Part shown: positions 46,803 through 56,919 of the stretch, one piece after another
Layout: every line of letters starts with the position of its first letter
Numbering within the stretch: position 1 is the stretch's first letter
Assembly (NCBI RefSeq): GCF_002192415.1
Contig: NZ_CP021780.1
Location: 8,478,334-8,542,333 of the forward strand
DNA: 64,000 nt
Direction: 5' to 3'
From: Paenibacillus donghaensis
GTDB lineage: Bacteria; Bacillota; Bacilli; Paenibacillales; Paenibacillaceae
Notes under the pieces: generated by a model
The model's input: only the letters and a program-made list of their open reading frames with translations
Database searches by the model: none
Told to the model about the DNA's origin: nothing
Translations under genes and position numbers: made by a program

Positions 46803-48349
46803 ATGATGATTCAATCTTCAATCTCATATTCGAATCCAATTCTTCCGGGCTTCTATCCCGATCCAAGTATTACCCGGGCAGGGGATGACTTTTATCTGGT
46901 CTGTAGTTCCTTCGAATATTTCCCGGGCGTACCTATCTTTCACAGCAGAGACTTGATTCACTGGACACAGATAGGACATGTGCTGGATCGGATGAGCCAG
47001 CTCGATATCAGAGGCTGCAAAAGCTCAGGTGGCATCTTTGCTCCGACGATCCGGTATTATGACGGTATGTTTTATATGATAACTACAGATGTAGGGGGAA
47101 GAGGGAACTTTTACGTTACAGCTGCTGATCCTGCGGGTCCTTGGTCAGATCCGATTAGTATCCCCTATGGAGGAATTGACCCCTCTCTGATGTTTGATGA
47201 CGATGGAAGGGTATATGTCACTACACAGCAGGGGGCGGATTATGATTCCCATGCCATTCAATATGAGATTGATGTGGCCACAGGGGAAGCGTTAACTGAA
47301 CCTGTTGTTATCTGGACCGGTGACGGAGGACCCTGGACGGAAGGGCCACATTTGTACAAAATAAATGGAATTTACTATATTATGACCGCTTCAGGAGGAA
47401 CGGCAAAAGAACACCGTGAAATTATCGGTCGTTCTTCCTCTCCTTATGGTCCTTTTGAGCGGTTGCCGCATCCGATATTAACGCATAAAGATACGGAAAG
47501 TCCTATTCAGTATTTGGGTCATGCTGATTTGATCGAGGATAACAATGGGGATTGGTGGGCCGTATTTCTAGGCGTGCGGCTCGTGGATTCCAAGTATACC
47601 GTGCTGGGTAGAGAGACTTTCCTTGCCCTGTAAGCTGGAGTGAAGATGGCTGGCCAATGATTGATAATAATGAAGATACCGTCGGATTGGAAATGAAGGT
47701 TCCGCGTGTACCTGGATCGTCGCCCAAACCTGCCGATAGCGGCAGATATGAATTTGACGATGACACGCTGCCCTTTTCATTGACGTTCCTGCGTAATCCG
47801 GCTGAAGGTAGCTGGTCATTAGGCGAACGCCCGGGCTGGCTGTCTCTTCGGGGACAACCAGCCAGTCTAAATGATATTGGCCAGGTAGCGTTCATTGGCA
47901 GAAGACAGCAGCATGTTAAGGAAGAATGGAGTACGCTGCTGGAATTAACAAGCACACAGGCCAGCGAAGAGGCAGGATTATGCGTTAGATTAGATGAGAA
48001 GGCACATTATGCAATTGGACTGGGCCAACACGAGGGTCAACGGGTCATTGCAGCTTATTTGACGGTTAAAGGCAAAACCGAAATAGCTGCATCCATTCCA
48101 ACTACAGCCGAGAAAGTGTACCTGAAAATCCAAGCGGATATTGCAAAATATTCGCTGCTGTATTCTCTGGATGGTCAGGAGTGGCATGAACTGGCTGTCG
48201 GAGCGGCGTATCCCTTGTCTCCACAGGCAATGGAAGGAAACGGCTTTACCGGTGTGGTTATCGGTATGTATGCAACAGGTCATGGGGAGATCGCAAGGGA
48301 GCAAGCCTACTTCGACTGGTTTGATTACCGTATAGGAGGTTCTTCATGA
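46803..48349 (+). pseudogene. GH43 beta-xylosidase/arabinofuranosidase, frameshifted
   Basis: The catalytic five-bladed propeller reads from 46803 to 47633: NPILPGFYPDPS with base Asp20, GGIDPSLMFDDDG with the pKa-tuning Asp, and WTEGPHLYKI with the acid Glu. At about 47629 the frame breaks: GCCCTG should read GCCCCTG, one C more, and then the protein continues (VSWSEDGWPMIDN) into the C-terminal beta-sandwich (DUF1349/GH43_C2-like), ending at 48349. As written, a 277-residue truncated protein would be made. Either a one-base sequencing error or a fresh mutation; all other residues look intact. The end overlaps GH10 by ATGA. Confidence 0.85.
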
Positions 48350-49359
48350 GAGAAGCTAATCATTTTACTGAACCCTCTTTAAAATCATTATTTTCTGAAG
48401 ATTTCAAAATTGGAGCGGCAGTGAATCCCTTGACGATTCAGTCCCAGGCGGCGCTGCTGGCGTATCACTTCGGCAGCATCACTGCGGAGAATGAGATGAA
48501 ATTCGCCAGCCTGCAGCCGCAGGAAGGAATCTATACCTTCGAAGAAGCGGATCAGTTGGTGGCATTCGCCCGCAAGCACGGGCTGGCCATGCGCGGACAT
48601 ACCCTTGTCTGGCATAATCAGACGACGGATTGGCTGTTTCAGGATAAGCACGGCGGCCTTGTGGACAAGGTGACGCTGCTTGCCAGGCTGAAATCGCATA
48701 TCGATACGGTTGTAGGACGCTACAAGCAGGATATTTATGCCTGGGATGTAGTGAATGAGGTGATAGCAGATGAGGCTGACCAATATCTGCGTCCGACGAA
48801 GTGGCAGGACATTGCAGGAACCGACTATATTGCCAAAGCTTTTGAATACGCGCATGAGGCTGATCCGCAGGCCATGTTATTCTACAATGACTATAACGAG
48901 TCCCAGCCCGGCAAGCGCGACAAAATATACACCCTGCTGAAGTCGCTCGTGGAGCAGGGTGTTCCCGTGCATGGCGTCGGCCTGCAGGCCCACTGGAATC
49001 TGTACGATCCTTCGCTGGATGATATCCGGGCCGCGATCGAGAAATATGCTTTACTGGGTCTGCAGCTTCAGCTCACAGAGCTGGATCTGTCGGTCTTCCG
49101 ATTCGACGACAGACGCACCGACCTGAAGGCTCCTGGCGCGGATCTGCTCGCCCTGCAGGCGGAGCGGTATGATGCGGTATTCCGGCTGCTGCGGGAATAC
49201 AGCGATGTTATCAGCGCGGTCACCTTCTGGGGAGCGGCGGATGATTATACCTGGCTGGATGATTTCCCGGTCCGTGGGCGGAAGAACTGGCCGTTTCTGT
49301 TCGATGAGCGGCAGCAGCCGAAACCGGCCTTTAGCCGGATTGCCAACGCCCTGCTGTAG
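48346..49359 (+). CDS. Intracellular GH10 endo-xylanase (XynA2-like)
   Basis: A 337-residue protein without signal peptide, so it acts on imported oligosaccharides in the cytoplasm. The acid/base Glu138 is in WDVVNEV, the nucleophile Glu245 in LQLTELDLS, and WHNQT and FYNDYN are also family hallmarks. It would cut xylo-oligosaccharides or aldouronates to xylobiose and xylose. It overlaps the GH43 stop by 4 bp. GC is clearly higher from about 48400 than in the importer genes. No GH67 alpha-glucuronidase accompanies it, unlike described aldouronate clusters. Confidence 0.94.
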   Translation: MREANHFTEPSLKSLFSEDFKIGAAVNPLTIQSQAALLAYHFGSITAENEMKFASLQPQEGIYTFEEADQLVAFARKHGLAMRGHTLVWHNQTTDWLFQDKHGGLVDKVTLLARLKSHIDTVVGRYKQDIYAWDVVNEVIADEADQYLRPTKWQDIAGTDYIAKAFEYAHEADPQAMLFYNDYNESQPGKRDKIYTLLKSLVEQGVPVHGVGLQAHWNLYDPSLDDIRAAIEKYALLGLQLQLTELDLSVFRFDDRRTDLKAPGADLLALQAERYDAVFRLLREYSDVISAVTFWGAADDYTWLDDFPVRGRKNWPFLFDERQQPKPAFSRIANALL

Positions 49360-49501
49360 AACGTGAACTCAAGAATGTTATATTCGTTTCATTCTTAAGT
49401 TCATCTTATATGTAAATTAATTTAATCTTCATGAGGTTTTCATCTTAAATTAAGCTGGCAGGTTTATAGTTATCCCATAACCCCCTTATCATATATATCT
49501 G

Positions 49502-49534
49502 GACCCCGCCGAACGATGGCGGGGTCACTTTTTT
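49502..49534 (+). terminator. Terminator downstream of the xylan operon
   Basis: GACCCCGCC, 7-nt loop, GGCGGGGTC, then AC and six T; 143 bp after the GH10 stop. Confidence 0.85.
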
Positions 49535-49607
49535 GCTCAAATGCTTCCAAATTATTGAAGAGGTTGCACATCTAAGGTATGCTGAACACACGCTCAAGAA
49601 CAGGGCA

Positions 49608-49805
49608 ATGGTCAACTATGATTCCATTCCGTATATCAATGGGACTCTGCTGCTGCATCTGGCAGCGGGCGTTTATTTCTCATTGTTTACTCTGAAGAAG
49701 GGCAGACCCAGAATCGATGTTGGGTTTCTGGCTGTCACTTTCCTGCCGCTGCTGCGCGGATTAACGCTGGGGTACGGGCTGTTGAAGCAAAGGCCGCAGG
49801 CCTAA
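49608..49805 (+). CDS. Hypothetical small membrane protein
   Basis: 65 residues from ATG 49608; the same frame is open from 49533. Two hydrophobic stretches (INGTLLLHLAAGVYFSLFTL and VGFLAVTFLPLLRGLTLGYG) are joined by a basic loop KKGRPR. No ribosome site is evident and I do not recognise a family. It could be a fragment of a larger gene. Confidence 0.3.
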   Translation: MVNYDSIPYINGTLLLHLAAGVYFSLFTLKKGRPRIDVGFLAVTFLPLLRGLTLGYGLLKQRPQA

Positions 49806-49829
49806 CAACGGAATAGAGGTCCACATAGG

Positions 49830-49883
49830 AAGAGGCTGCCCCTGACAGCTGCTGTTTTAGAGCGTAGGGGACAGCCTCTTTTT
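49830..49883 (+). terminator. Terminator before repeat family C
   Basis: AAGAGGCTGCCCCT pairs with AGGGGACAGCCTCTT (one bulge) around a 25-nt loop, followed by TTTTTG. Confidence 0.75.
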
Positions 49884-49906
49884 GTATAGAATAACTTGCT
49901 CCCACC

Positions 49907-50092
49907 AAACCTGCAAAAGTGCAGGTATTTCCTGCGGTTCCATCTCTCTTCAGAAAATACCTGCGAAAATACATCTTTTTAGACTAGAATCGGCCTTTAC
50001 TTATTGTTTCGTCAATAAAACCTGCACATTTGCAGGCATTTCTTCTAAAAGGTCTATTTTCGGTGAAATTCCTGTACTTTTGCAGGTATTCC
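49907..50092. repeat. Four copies of a CCTGCA palindrome (repeat family C)
   Basis: Copies at 49907-49930 (ACCTGCA-AAAG-TGCAGGT, perfect), 49954-49980, 50017-50041 (CCTGCA-CATT-TGCAGG) and 50065-50092. All carry the form AAA-CCTGC-N-TGCAGG-TATTT, about 50 bp apart. A fifth partial copy is at 63986-64000. The rest of the spacer 49884-50214 has no gene. Confidence 0.75.
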
Positions 50093-50214
50093 CTGCTGTT
50101 GGACTGCTGCGCGGAGCAAGCCGCGCATGCGGGAACGCCGCTATGATGCGCGGGCCCGCTGCAGTAACCTGGTTTGTTTGGTGCTATGACTGGCCGGTTA
50201 CACATTGGGTGGGA

Positions 50215-50547
50215 CTAGAATAACCTCGCCGCTGTCTCCACACCTTCAAATAATGGTTTGAAGAAATTGCGCTCATAACTGACAATAAACTGGTGTTCAA
50301 CCGCGTAGTCCAGGGCAGCCTGGCATTTGGGGCTCTGCGGAATCGCATTGCGGTATTCCTCATAGGCCGCCAGACTGGGGTAAGAGAAAGAGGCGTAAGC
50401 AATATTGCTTGGCCCTTCATGCGGCAGCAGATAGCCATGGTGAAGGCCGCCCATTTCATTAACGAGATCAATCCACAGCTTGCTGTAATGCTCGAACTGG
50501 GCTATTTTAAGCGGATCGATCACATATTTGAGAAAACAAGTTACCAT
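50215..50547 (-). CDS. NIPSNAP-family protein
   Basis: A 110-residue protein: a single ferredoxin-like domain with TCFLKYVIDPLKIAQFEHY at the N-terminus and GLHHGYLLPHEGPSNIAYA in the middle, the NIPSNAP pattern. Function in bacteria is not known. AGGAGGATATGT precedes the ATG. It stands alone. Confidence 0.85.
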   Translation of the reverse strand: MVTCFLKYVIDPLKIAQFEHYSKLWIDLVNEMGGLHHGYLLPHEGPSNIAYASFSYPSLAAYEEYRNAIPQSPKCQAALDYAVEHQFIVSYERNFFKPLFEGVETAARLF

Positions 50548-50721
50548 ACATATCCTCCTCCGGCAATAAAATGTGAAAGCACAAGAACAAGTATACCTTG
50601 AATAATGAATGCTACATCTGCCAGACCTCCAAGAGCCTGCGGGTAAGCAGTGATAATACCGCTACAGCCTGCATAAGCTTGGACTAACAGTTACAGTTCT
50701 GTCTGTGAAGGAGTTGGAAGC

Positions 50722-51452
50722 TTGGAAACCGCGCTGCTAGGCAGCTTTGCCTCGGCCATGGCCACTGTGCTCGGAGCCATCCCCATTATGTTCGTGAAGC
50801 AATTGTCGGAGAAATGGAAAGATGTGTTGGTTGCTTTCACCGCCGGAATCATGGTCTCTGCTTCGACCTTCGGCCTGATGCCGCAAGCGATCAGAGAGTC
50901 GGGGATTATCTCTTTAACCCTGGGGCTGCTCACCGGAGTGCTGCTGCTGGATCTGATCGAAAAGAGTATTCCGCATATTGATGTGGAGAATAAACCTGGC
51001 TATACCAACATGGATTCCAAAGCGCTGCTGGTCATGATCGCTTTATTCATTCATAATATCCCGAAGGGCTAAGTACAGGGTTCAGCTATGCCAGTGAGCA
51101 GGCCAGTCTTGGCCCGATGGTGGCGATTGCGATTGGGGCGCAGAATATGCCGGAGGGGCTGATTCTCGCCGTATTTTTGCTGAATTCCCGGACCTCTAAG
51201 CTGAAGGCGTTATCCATTGTCGCGCTTACCGGACTGATGGAGATGGTGTCGGCGGTGATCGGTTATTTTACCGCCAGCTCGCTGCAGAATGCAGTCGGGT
51301 ATGGTCTTGCATTTGCTGCCGGGGCGATGCTGTTTATCGTCTACAAGGAGCTGATCCCGGAGAGTCACGGTCATGGCTATGAACGCCCTTCGACCTATTC
51401 GTTTATCTTCGGCTTGCTGATTATGGTCTATATTACATATATTTTTGGATAA
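50722..51452 (+). pseudogene. ZIP-family metal transporter, frameshifted
   Basis: The first part (50722-51072) starts at TTG behind AAGGAG and covers helices 1-4, ending at LFIHNIPKG and a stop. The second part continues in another frame from about 51072 (LSTGFSYASEQASLGP) through GAQNMPEGLILAVFLL to 51452. Adding one base at about 51070 (GGCTAAGTA to GGCTTAAGTA) restores one protein of about 243 residues. The metal-site HNIPEG reads HNIPKG here, a further change. ZIP proteins import zinc or other divalent metals. Broken as written. Confidence 0.85.
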
Positions 51453-51476
51453 GAACCGGCCTGCAACATACGGCAC

Positions 51477-51534
51477 AAAGGCAATGGATACAGGCAGCGT
51501 TCCCGCTGACCGTCCATTGCCTTTTGGTTATACC
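51477..51534. terminator. Terminator after the ZIP gene
   Basis: AAAGGCAATGGA pairs with TCCATTGCCTTT, perfect 12 bp, with an inner CAGCG/CGCTG pairing; works on both strands. Confidence 0.85.
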
Positions 51535-51565
51535 GCCTACAGGTATAGGTGACTCTGTTTAGAGC

Positions 51566-51618
51566 GTGTCTTCAAACCAGAATGTCTTTGTCCTCCGAAT
51601 CATCGGGTTTGAAGACAC
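51566..51618. terminator. 13-bp inverted repeat after the aldo-keto reductase
   Basis: GTGTCTTCAAACC with GGTTTGAAGACAC, loop 27 nt. No T-run, so it may be a transcript-stabilising hairpin rather than a terminator. Confidence 0.5.
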
Positions 51619-51621
51619 CTC

Positions 51622-52614
51622 CTAGCCTCGCAGAATAATCTCAATCTGCTCCAGCTCTCCCGCACTCAGCTCAGGCGCATTCAAGGAGGCTACCGCATCT
51701 TCGATCTGGCTGACCTTGCTGGCGCCGATCAGTGCAGAGGTGACTCTGCCGCCGCGGAGCACCCAGGAGAGGGCGAGCTGCGACATTTTCTGACCGCGCG
51801 CGGCAGCCAGCTCGCTCAGCTTGCTGACCTTGCCCAGCACCTCTTCGGTGATCTCCTTCTCGGAGAGGAAGACACTCGGTCCGGCAGCGCGGGAATCGGC
51901 CGCAATCCCCTTCAGGTAGCGGTCAGTCAGTATCCCTTTGTAGAGTGGCGAGAAAGCGATAGTGCCGATCCCTTCCTCGGCAAGCACATCCTGCAGCCCG
52001 TCTTCAATCCAGCGGGACAGCATGGAGTAATTCGGCTGATGGATCAGGCAGGGGGTTCCCAGACGGCGCAGAATTTGTGCGGCTTCACGCGCCTCATCCG
52101 GCTTATAGTTGGAGATCCCTACATACAGCGCTTTGCCTTGACGCACGATCAGATCAAGCGCACCCATGGTTTCCTCCAGCGGAGTGTTCGGGTCCGGACG
52201 GTGATGATAGTAAATATCGACATAATCCAGTCCCATCCGTTTCAGACTCTGATCCAGGCTGGCAACCAGATTCTTCTTGGAACCCCATTCACCGTAAGGT
52301 CCGGGCCACATATAATAACCGGCCTTGGTGGAGATGATTAATTCATCGCGGTAAGCCGCCAGATCCTGCTTCAGCATCCGCCCGAAGTTCTCTTCCGCCG
52401 TACCTGCCGGAGGTCCGTAGTTGTTGGCCAGATCGAAGTGGGTGATCCCGAGGTCAAAAGCCCGCTGAACCATGGCCCGTCCATTCTCAAACACATCGTT
52501 GCCGCCGAAATTATGCCACAGTCCGAGCGAAATCGCAGGTAGCAGCAGGCCGCTCCGCCCCGTGCGGTTATATTTCATGCCGCCGTCATACCGGTTCGCA
52601 TCTGCATTGTACAT
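51622..52614 (-). CDS. Aldo-keto reductase (L-glyceraldehyde 3-phosphate reductase type)
   Basis: A 330-residue TIM-barrel protein. LANNYGPPAGTAEENFG carries the catalytic Tyr and Asp region; YHHRPDPNTPLEETM holds the catalytic His; the C-terminal SALIGASKVSQIEDAV binds NADPH. The closest group is YghZ/GprA, which reduces L-glyceraldehyde 3-phosphate and methylglyoxal. TTTAGGAGG precedes the ATG. It is followed leftwards by a long inverted repeat. An AraC-type regulator (frameshifted) lies immediately upstream. Confidence 0.92.
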   Translation of the reverse strand: MYNADANRYDGGMKYNRTGRSGLLLPAISLGLWHNFGGNDVFENGRAMVQRAFDLGITHFDLANNYGPPAGTAEENFGRMLKQDLAAYRDELIISTKAGYYMWPGPYGEWGSKKNLVASLDQSLKRMGLDYVDIYYHHRPDPNTPLEETMGALDLIVRQGKALYVGISNYKPDEAREAAQILRRLGTPCLIHQPNYSMLSRWIEDGLQDVLAEEGIGTIAFSPLYKGILTDRYLKGIAADSRAAGPSVFLSEKEITEEVLGKVSKLSELAAARGQKMSQLALSWVLRGGRVTSALIGASKVSQIEDAVASLNAPELSAGELEQIEIILRG

Positions 52615-52748
52615 TCGTGAAACCTCCTAAAGTGTAGTGATATACTTTCAATAAGCAGAAGCTTTCATGCTTGTGATGATGTGAACGCTTCATTTGTTCT
52701 TATTGTAGCCAAAAAAAGCAGGCAAACGTATGTCAGCAAGGCAGCAAT

Positions 52749-53596
52749 TTATAGAACAATGTCAGGGTTAAGCTGGTGCAGACGATAGGCCTTGGGGGCG
52801 CTGCCCCGCACCTTCTTGAACATCCGCGAGAACAAGAGCGGGTCCTGATAGCCGACGGAACGGGAGATTTCACCGATAGTACACTGGGTTTCGGTCAGCA
52901 GCTCGCAGGCCTTGGCCATCCGGAAATTCAGCAGATACTGCTGGGGCGGAAGGCCGATGGCCTGCTTGAACAAGGTGGAGAGATACTTGCGATCCAGTCC
53001 AAGGGAAGCGGACATCATCTCGACTGTGATATTCTCACAATAGTGCGCATGCAGGAAGTGGAGGCATTGTTCGACGTAGATGCTTTTTTGACGCGGCAAA
53101 GGCAGCACATCCGGGCAGCGGGCATCGTCCGCAGCATCCGTGCGAAGAAATCGTACAGGATTGATTTTAGTGGAAGATCCAGACCCTCCGCGTTAGCCGC
53201 AGCCTCGGTAAGACGCTCATAGAGGAAGGGCATGTACTGCTCGTCCATCGGGAACACCGGATGCCCAGGCGATAATGAAGTCCGCAACAAGATAGATTCA
53301 ACCTGTTCTCCGGTAAAAGCAATCCAGGAATACACCCAGGGATCGGCAACATCCGCTGCGTACGAGGTTACAATATGGGGATAGGTCAGAAAGGCCTGTC
53401 CCGCTTGAAGTGTATGAGTCTCTTCCGATGCAGTTACAGTACCGGTTCCGGCATGGATAAAATGGATTTTGTAAATATCTCTAACGCCTGGACCCACGGA
53501 ATGGCCGGAAGCACAATGCTCTTGTCCCCAGTAATGTAGATGCAGATCAGGATTGCTGCGGAAAGGGCGCTCCACATTATAATTAAATATAGCCAT
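52749..53596 (-). pseudogene. AraC-family regulator, frameshifted
   Basis: The N-terminal cupin-type sensing domain reads from ATG 53596 (YKIHFIHAGTGTVTASEE, LQAGQAFLTYPHIV) to about 53140. The AraC DNA-binding domain (ENITVEMMSASLGLDRKYLS, IGEISRSVGYQDPLLFSRMF) reads in another frame to 52749. Shifting frame at about 53110-53145 joins them (DAADDARCPDVLPLPRQ bridges). A restored protein of about 282 residues would be typical. It is codirectional with the aldo-keto reductase gene downstream and may control it. Confidence 0.85.
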
Positions 53597-53768
53597 GCTG
53601 CTTCAGCTCTTTCTTGGTATAGGAATGGTGCCGGGCAGACTGACCCGTGTGTTCCCATTATACAATAGAAATCGCTTGGTTCATCAGACGATAAAGAAAC
53701 TTGACTCTGACATACTGGTAGAGTTTAGAATTGGTGTAAAATATAAGTGAATAACAAGGAGGATTAAC

Positions 53769-54280
53769 ATGGGATCATACGGGAGTAAACAAGAATTAAT
53801 CGACGAAATCAAAAATACATATGCCAAGTTGGATGCGGAATTCGATCAGCTTCCCGAAGCTTTGAAGGACAAGCGTGTGGATGAAGTAGACAGAACACCG
53901 TCGAGGTGCTGTCCTATCAACTGGGGTGGATTCATTTATTATTACAGTGGGACCAGGATGAACAGCAAGGACTGGAGGTGCAGACGCCTGCGCCTGGTTA
54001 TAAGTGGAATAATCTAGGAGGGTTGTACCTTTCCTTCTATGAGAAGTATGGGCAATATTTCCTTGGAGGAGCAGCGGAGGTTATTAGCCGATGGTTTGGA
54101 GGAGTTGTACTGCTGGATTGCATCGTTGTCTGATGAAGAGCTGAATAAGCCGAATCAACGAAATGGGCAACTACGAACGCGATGTGGCCGGTGGAGAAGT
54201 GGATACACATCAATACGGTTGCCCCGTTCAAGAGCTTCAGAGCCAAAATTCGCAAATGGAAAAAAATAGCTCTGCAATGA
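53769..54280 (+). pseudogene. ClbS/DfsB-family four-helix-bundle protein, three frameshifts
   Basis: The start is clean: ATG 53769 behind AAGGAGG, then SYGSKQELIDEIKNTYAKL and VDEVDRTPS. The sequence needs +1 G at about 53903, -1 T at about 54060 and +1 A at about 54163 to read through [47 protein letters not shown] and ending [10 protein letters not shown] at 54280, a complete family member of about 170 residues. Family members include ClbS, a colibactin-resistance cyclopropane hydrolase. Broken as written. Confidence 0.85.
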
Positions 54281-54355
54281 TCACTGTAACGGGTACAGCC
54301 GTGTATGAAAGGGGGCTGGAAGCTCATGCTATAGGTTGACTCCAGGCGGAGGGAA

Positions 54356-54665
54356 TCAGGCTTCCATCTTGAGTAGAATCAGCTCTTCCACCGGGCTCCC
54401 CATCGATCAGATGCTCCTGTACAATCCTTCCGGCGTCCTCGGGAGTTACATTGTAATACCAGATGCCGTCGGGGTAGACGATCACAAAAGGCCGTTGCCG
54501 CATAAGCCCAAGCAGCTCGATTTGTTGATTTTGACACTCTTATGAATGCCTGGGCCACAGCTGCTCTTTGAAAGCCTGTATTACATCTTCCACATCCTGG
54601 TTATTGCAGTGCTCGCTGCAGCAGAAGAGCAGGTGATCCTTTAGAACCTTTAGCCGCATATTCAT
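54356..54665 (-). pseudogene. (2Fe-2S) ferredoxin-domain protein, two frameshifts
   Basis: ATG 54665 behind AAGGAGGATAACC. First part: MNMRLKVLKDHLLFCCSEHC. Then a shift at about 54545-54565, followed by HKSVKINKSSCLGLCGNGPF with the cluster cysteines and VIVYPDGIWYYNVTPEDAG, and an extra C at about 54392 before PVEELILLKMEA. Two single-base changes restore a protein of about 103 residues. Thioredoxin-like 2Fe-2S proteins of this kind may act in electron transfer. Broken as written. Confidence 0.8.
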
Positions 54666-54923
54666 GGTTATCCTCCTTGTTGCGCCCGGTTAGGGGGCGG
54701 TATCTCTACAGGGAGTATAGCCTTTTTTGCTGTCGCTGTAATGGGCTGCAGGCGATTGTTCGCAAAGATTAACAAAGCGGCCATTTCGGTGGGAATGATG
54801 AAAGCTAAGGTAACTTGACCTTTACGCGGGTAGGTGAATGATGGCGAAAATATGTTGAAATGGCAGGCGTTTCTTGTTTCAATTATATAATTGCGGAATC
54901 CTCCAGAGATTGTCCGGGCAGCA

Positions 54924-54948
54924 GTTTATCCCCTGCCAGTTTGGTTAA
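54924..54948 (+). promoter_or_regulatory. Possible sigma-B-like promoter
   Basis: GTTTAT, 13 bp, GGTTAA, five of six matches at each box to the sigma-B consensus, 52 bp before a general-stress gene. Many Paenibacillus lack sigma-B, so this is weak. The rest of the spacer 54666-55000 shows nothing. Confidence 0.2.
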
Positions 54949-55000
54949 GTAACCTATGAAGCAGAGCAAATTAACTACAACCAATCAGGAGGTAATCAAT

Positions 55001-55508
55001 ATGAACAAGAGAATTGTGGGTGTTCTTCACAGCTGAACACGAAGCTTCAAGAGCGATTGAGGATCTGAAACGTCATGGTTTTCGGACAGAGGATATCTCC
55101 ATTATTGCCAGAAATAAAGACGACGCCAATACGATTACGGAAGAGACAGGGACCAAAGCGCCAGAGGGAATGGCTTCCGGTGCGGCTACCGGGGGATTGC
55201 TGGGCGGTGTGACGGGGCTGCTGCTCGGGATTGGCGCGCTGGCCATTCCAGTATCGACCTATTCTGGCGGCTGGACCGATTGCGGCCACACTCGCCGGTG
55301 CAGCTGTAGGCGCAGGTACAGGCGGTTTGGTCGGAGGGCTGATTGGTCTGGGTATTCCTGAAGATGAGGCAGAGAGCTACGACAGATATGTGGGCGAAGG
55401 CCGAATTCTGGTTATGGTGGATGCGGAAGGCGATCAGGAGCGTGAGGTGGACGGATTTTCAAGGAGCACAATTCGCTGAAACGTGACCGTGTGGAGATAT
55501 CACGATGA
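55001..55508 (+). pseudogene. YflT-like general stress protein, several frameshifts
   Basis: ATG 55001 behind CAGGAGG. One T is missing at about 55023 (frame then reads FFTAEHEASRAIEDLKRHGF), G is missing at about 55251 and 55256 (restoring LAIPGIGPILAAGPIAATLAG), and another indel is needed at about 55455 to reach FKEHNSLKRDRVEISR and the stop at 55506. The family shows a short alpha-beta domain, then a Gly/Ala-rich membrane-like stretch (GAATGGLLGGVTGLLLGIG), as here. Function unknown beyond stress induction. Confidence 0.8.
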
Positions 55509-55943
55509 TACCCTTGCTATGGAGCGTGGACGTGACAACCATGTGGGCGGCGACGCCCGGGCGATGGAACGGGAACGTTCAGCAGCTGCCGCTGCCGATG
55601 ATCGGTACGAGATACCGTCGACGCTGCATTTAACGGCTCGGGTGGAGGGCAAGGCTGACACCGGACTTGATACGATGAATGCAGGTGCCGGAACGGCTTC
55701 CTGAGGACAGCTGGGCAGGATATCCATAGACCGGGCATGACCGGAGCGGTGGAGGAAAGCGAGCTGCGCCTTCGGATCAGAAGGATGCGCGGGACCTGGC
55801 CAAGCCTCGGCACGATGGATTCGATGGATACCTTGGCGAACGAACGTGTGCGCAACGCTGCGGGAGAGAAGCTCACCGAAGAAGAGCGCAAGCAACGCGA
55901 GCGGGAAATGGATCTGGACCGCAGCAGCGGCAAAACGTGGTAG
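55509..55943 (+). other. Possible hydrophilic tail of the YflT-like gene
   Basis: Coding-like, charged sequence in shifting frames: DDTLAMERGRDNH, AMERERSAAAAADD, then LANERVRNAAGEKLTEEERK and EREMDLDRSSGKTW up to 55943. It may be the continuation of the preceding gene if more indels are corrected, or a separate small protein. No ribosome site was found. Confidence 0.3.
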
Positions 55944-56200
55944 GAGCGTCGGTCCCGGTGATCGGAAGAAGAGAAGGCGTGTGCCGGTGAGTAGCGGTAG
56001 AGTGGCATATGTGCTGAAGTGTGTTAAGGCAAGCTAGTGCTGCGAAAAGGCAAGTGCCATGTGTGAGGAAGGGGAGTAAAACGGAACGGGCTGTTTCACG
56101 AGCGGATGATTTCGCTGGTGGTGAAGCGGCCTGTTTTGCTGTTTGCGCAGCGGCAGACCTGGTTGCTGGCAGAGGCAAACCGATGGTGGAGCTGCGGAAA

Positions 56201-56340
56201 CTGATGCTGGAGGAGACAACCTGATGCTGGAGTAGATGGTTCTGATGCTGGATTAGAGACAAACTGATGCTGGAGTTGCGGATAATCAGTTATTGGAGCG
56301 GAAGACAAACTGATGTAGGTGTAGAGACAACTGATGCTGG
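56201..56340. repeat. Degenerate minisatellite of about 21 bp
   Basis: The core CTGATGCTGGA recurs at 56201, 56221, 56242 and 56264 (20-22 bp apart), and in changed form near 56309 and 56331. Confidence 0.65.
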
Positions 56341-56876
56341 AGCGGAGGTGATCTGATGCAGCAGCGCTGGAAAAGCTGACATTGCGGACTGCATAGCCCT
56401 TATTTGGTCAATATGGGGTATACAGTCGGGTTAACGGACCGTATAGCCCCTTCCCTGAAATTTGCCTTCATTGGGGTGAATCGACTGAATAGCGGCGCTG
56501 GGGTCCGCAAGAAGTGAAATGAGCAGCAAATGGCGAAATAGGGCTCCTGAGTCCGTAAGCTTGAGGCAGGAAGCTGAATCTGAAGTGATGATGATTGGTG
56601 CAGGAAGCTGAATCTGAAGAGACACTGATTGGTGCTGGGACATACATAAGGTTGTATAAAGAATGAGTGGTACAGAAACGCAGGGGTGGACGAAAAGGGG
56701 CAGCGCACATTTAAGTGCAAGCAGAAGCTAGTGAACTAGCTGGTTCTGTTTCTGTAGTGAGGCTAGTTGGTGGAAGAGCGCGGGTGTGGACGGAGGGGTG
56801 TGGGATGGAGTGGCGTGGCGTGTGTGTTAGGAAGAGAAGCACGAATTCAGTAACAGTAACATTAGTTCACAATAAG

Positions 56877-56919
56877 AAAGCAGGCTCGGCAAGCCCGCAG
56901 AGGGCACCGAGCCTGCTTT
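56877..56919. terminator. Strong hairpin in the repeat-rich spacer
   Basis: A perfect 13-bp stem, AAAGCAGGCTCGG with CCGAGCCTGCTTT, and a 17-nt loop. No gene ends nearby except glpX (stop at 57330, reading leftwards), which it may terminate. Confidence 0.6.
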
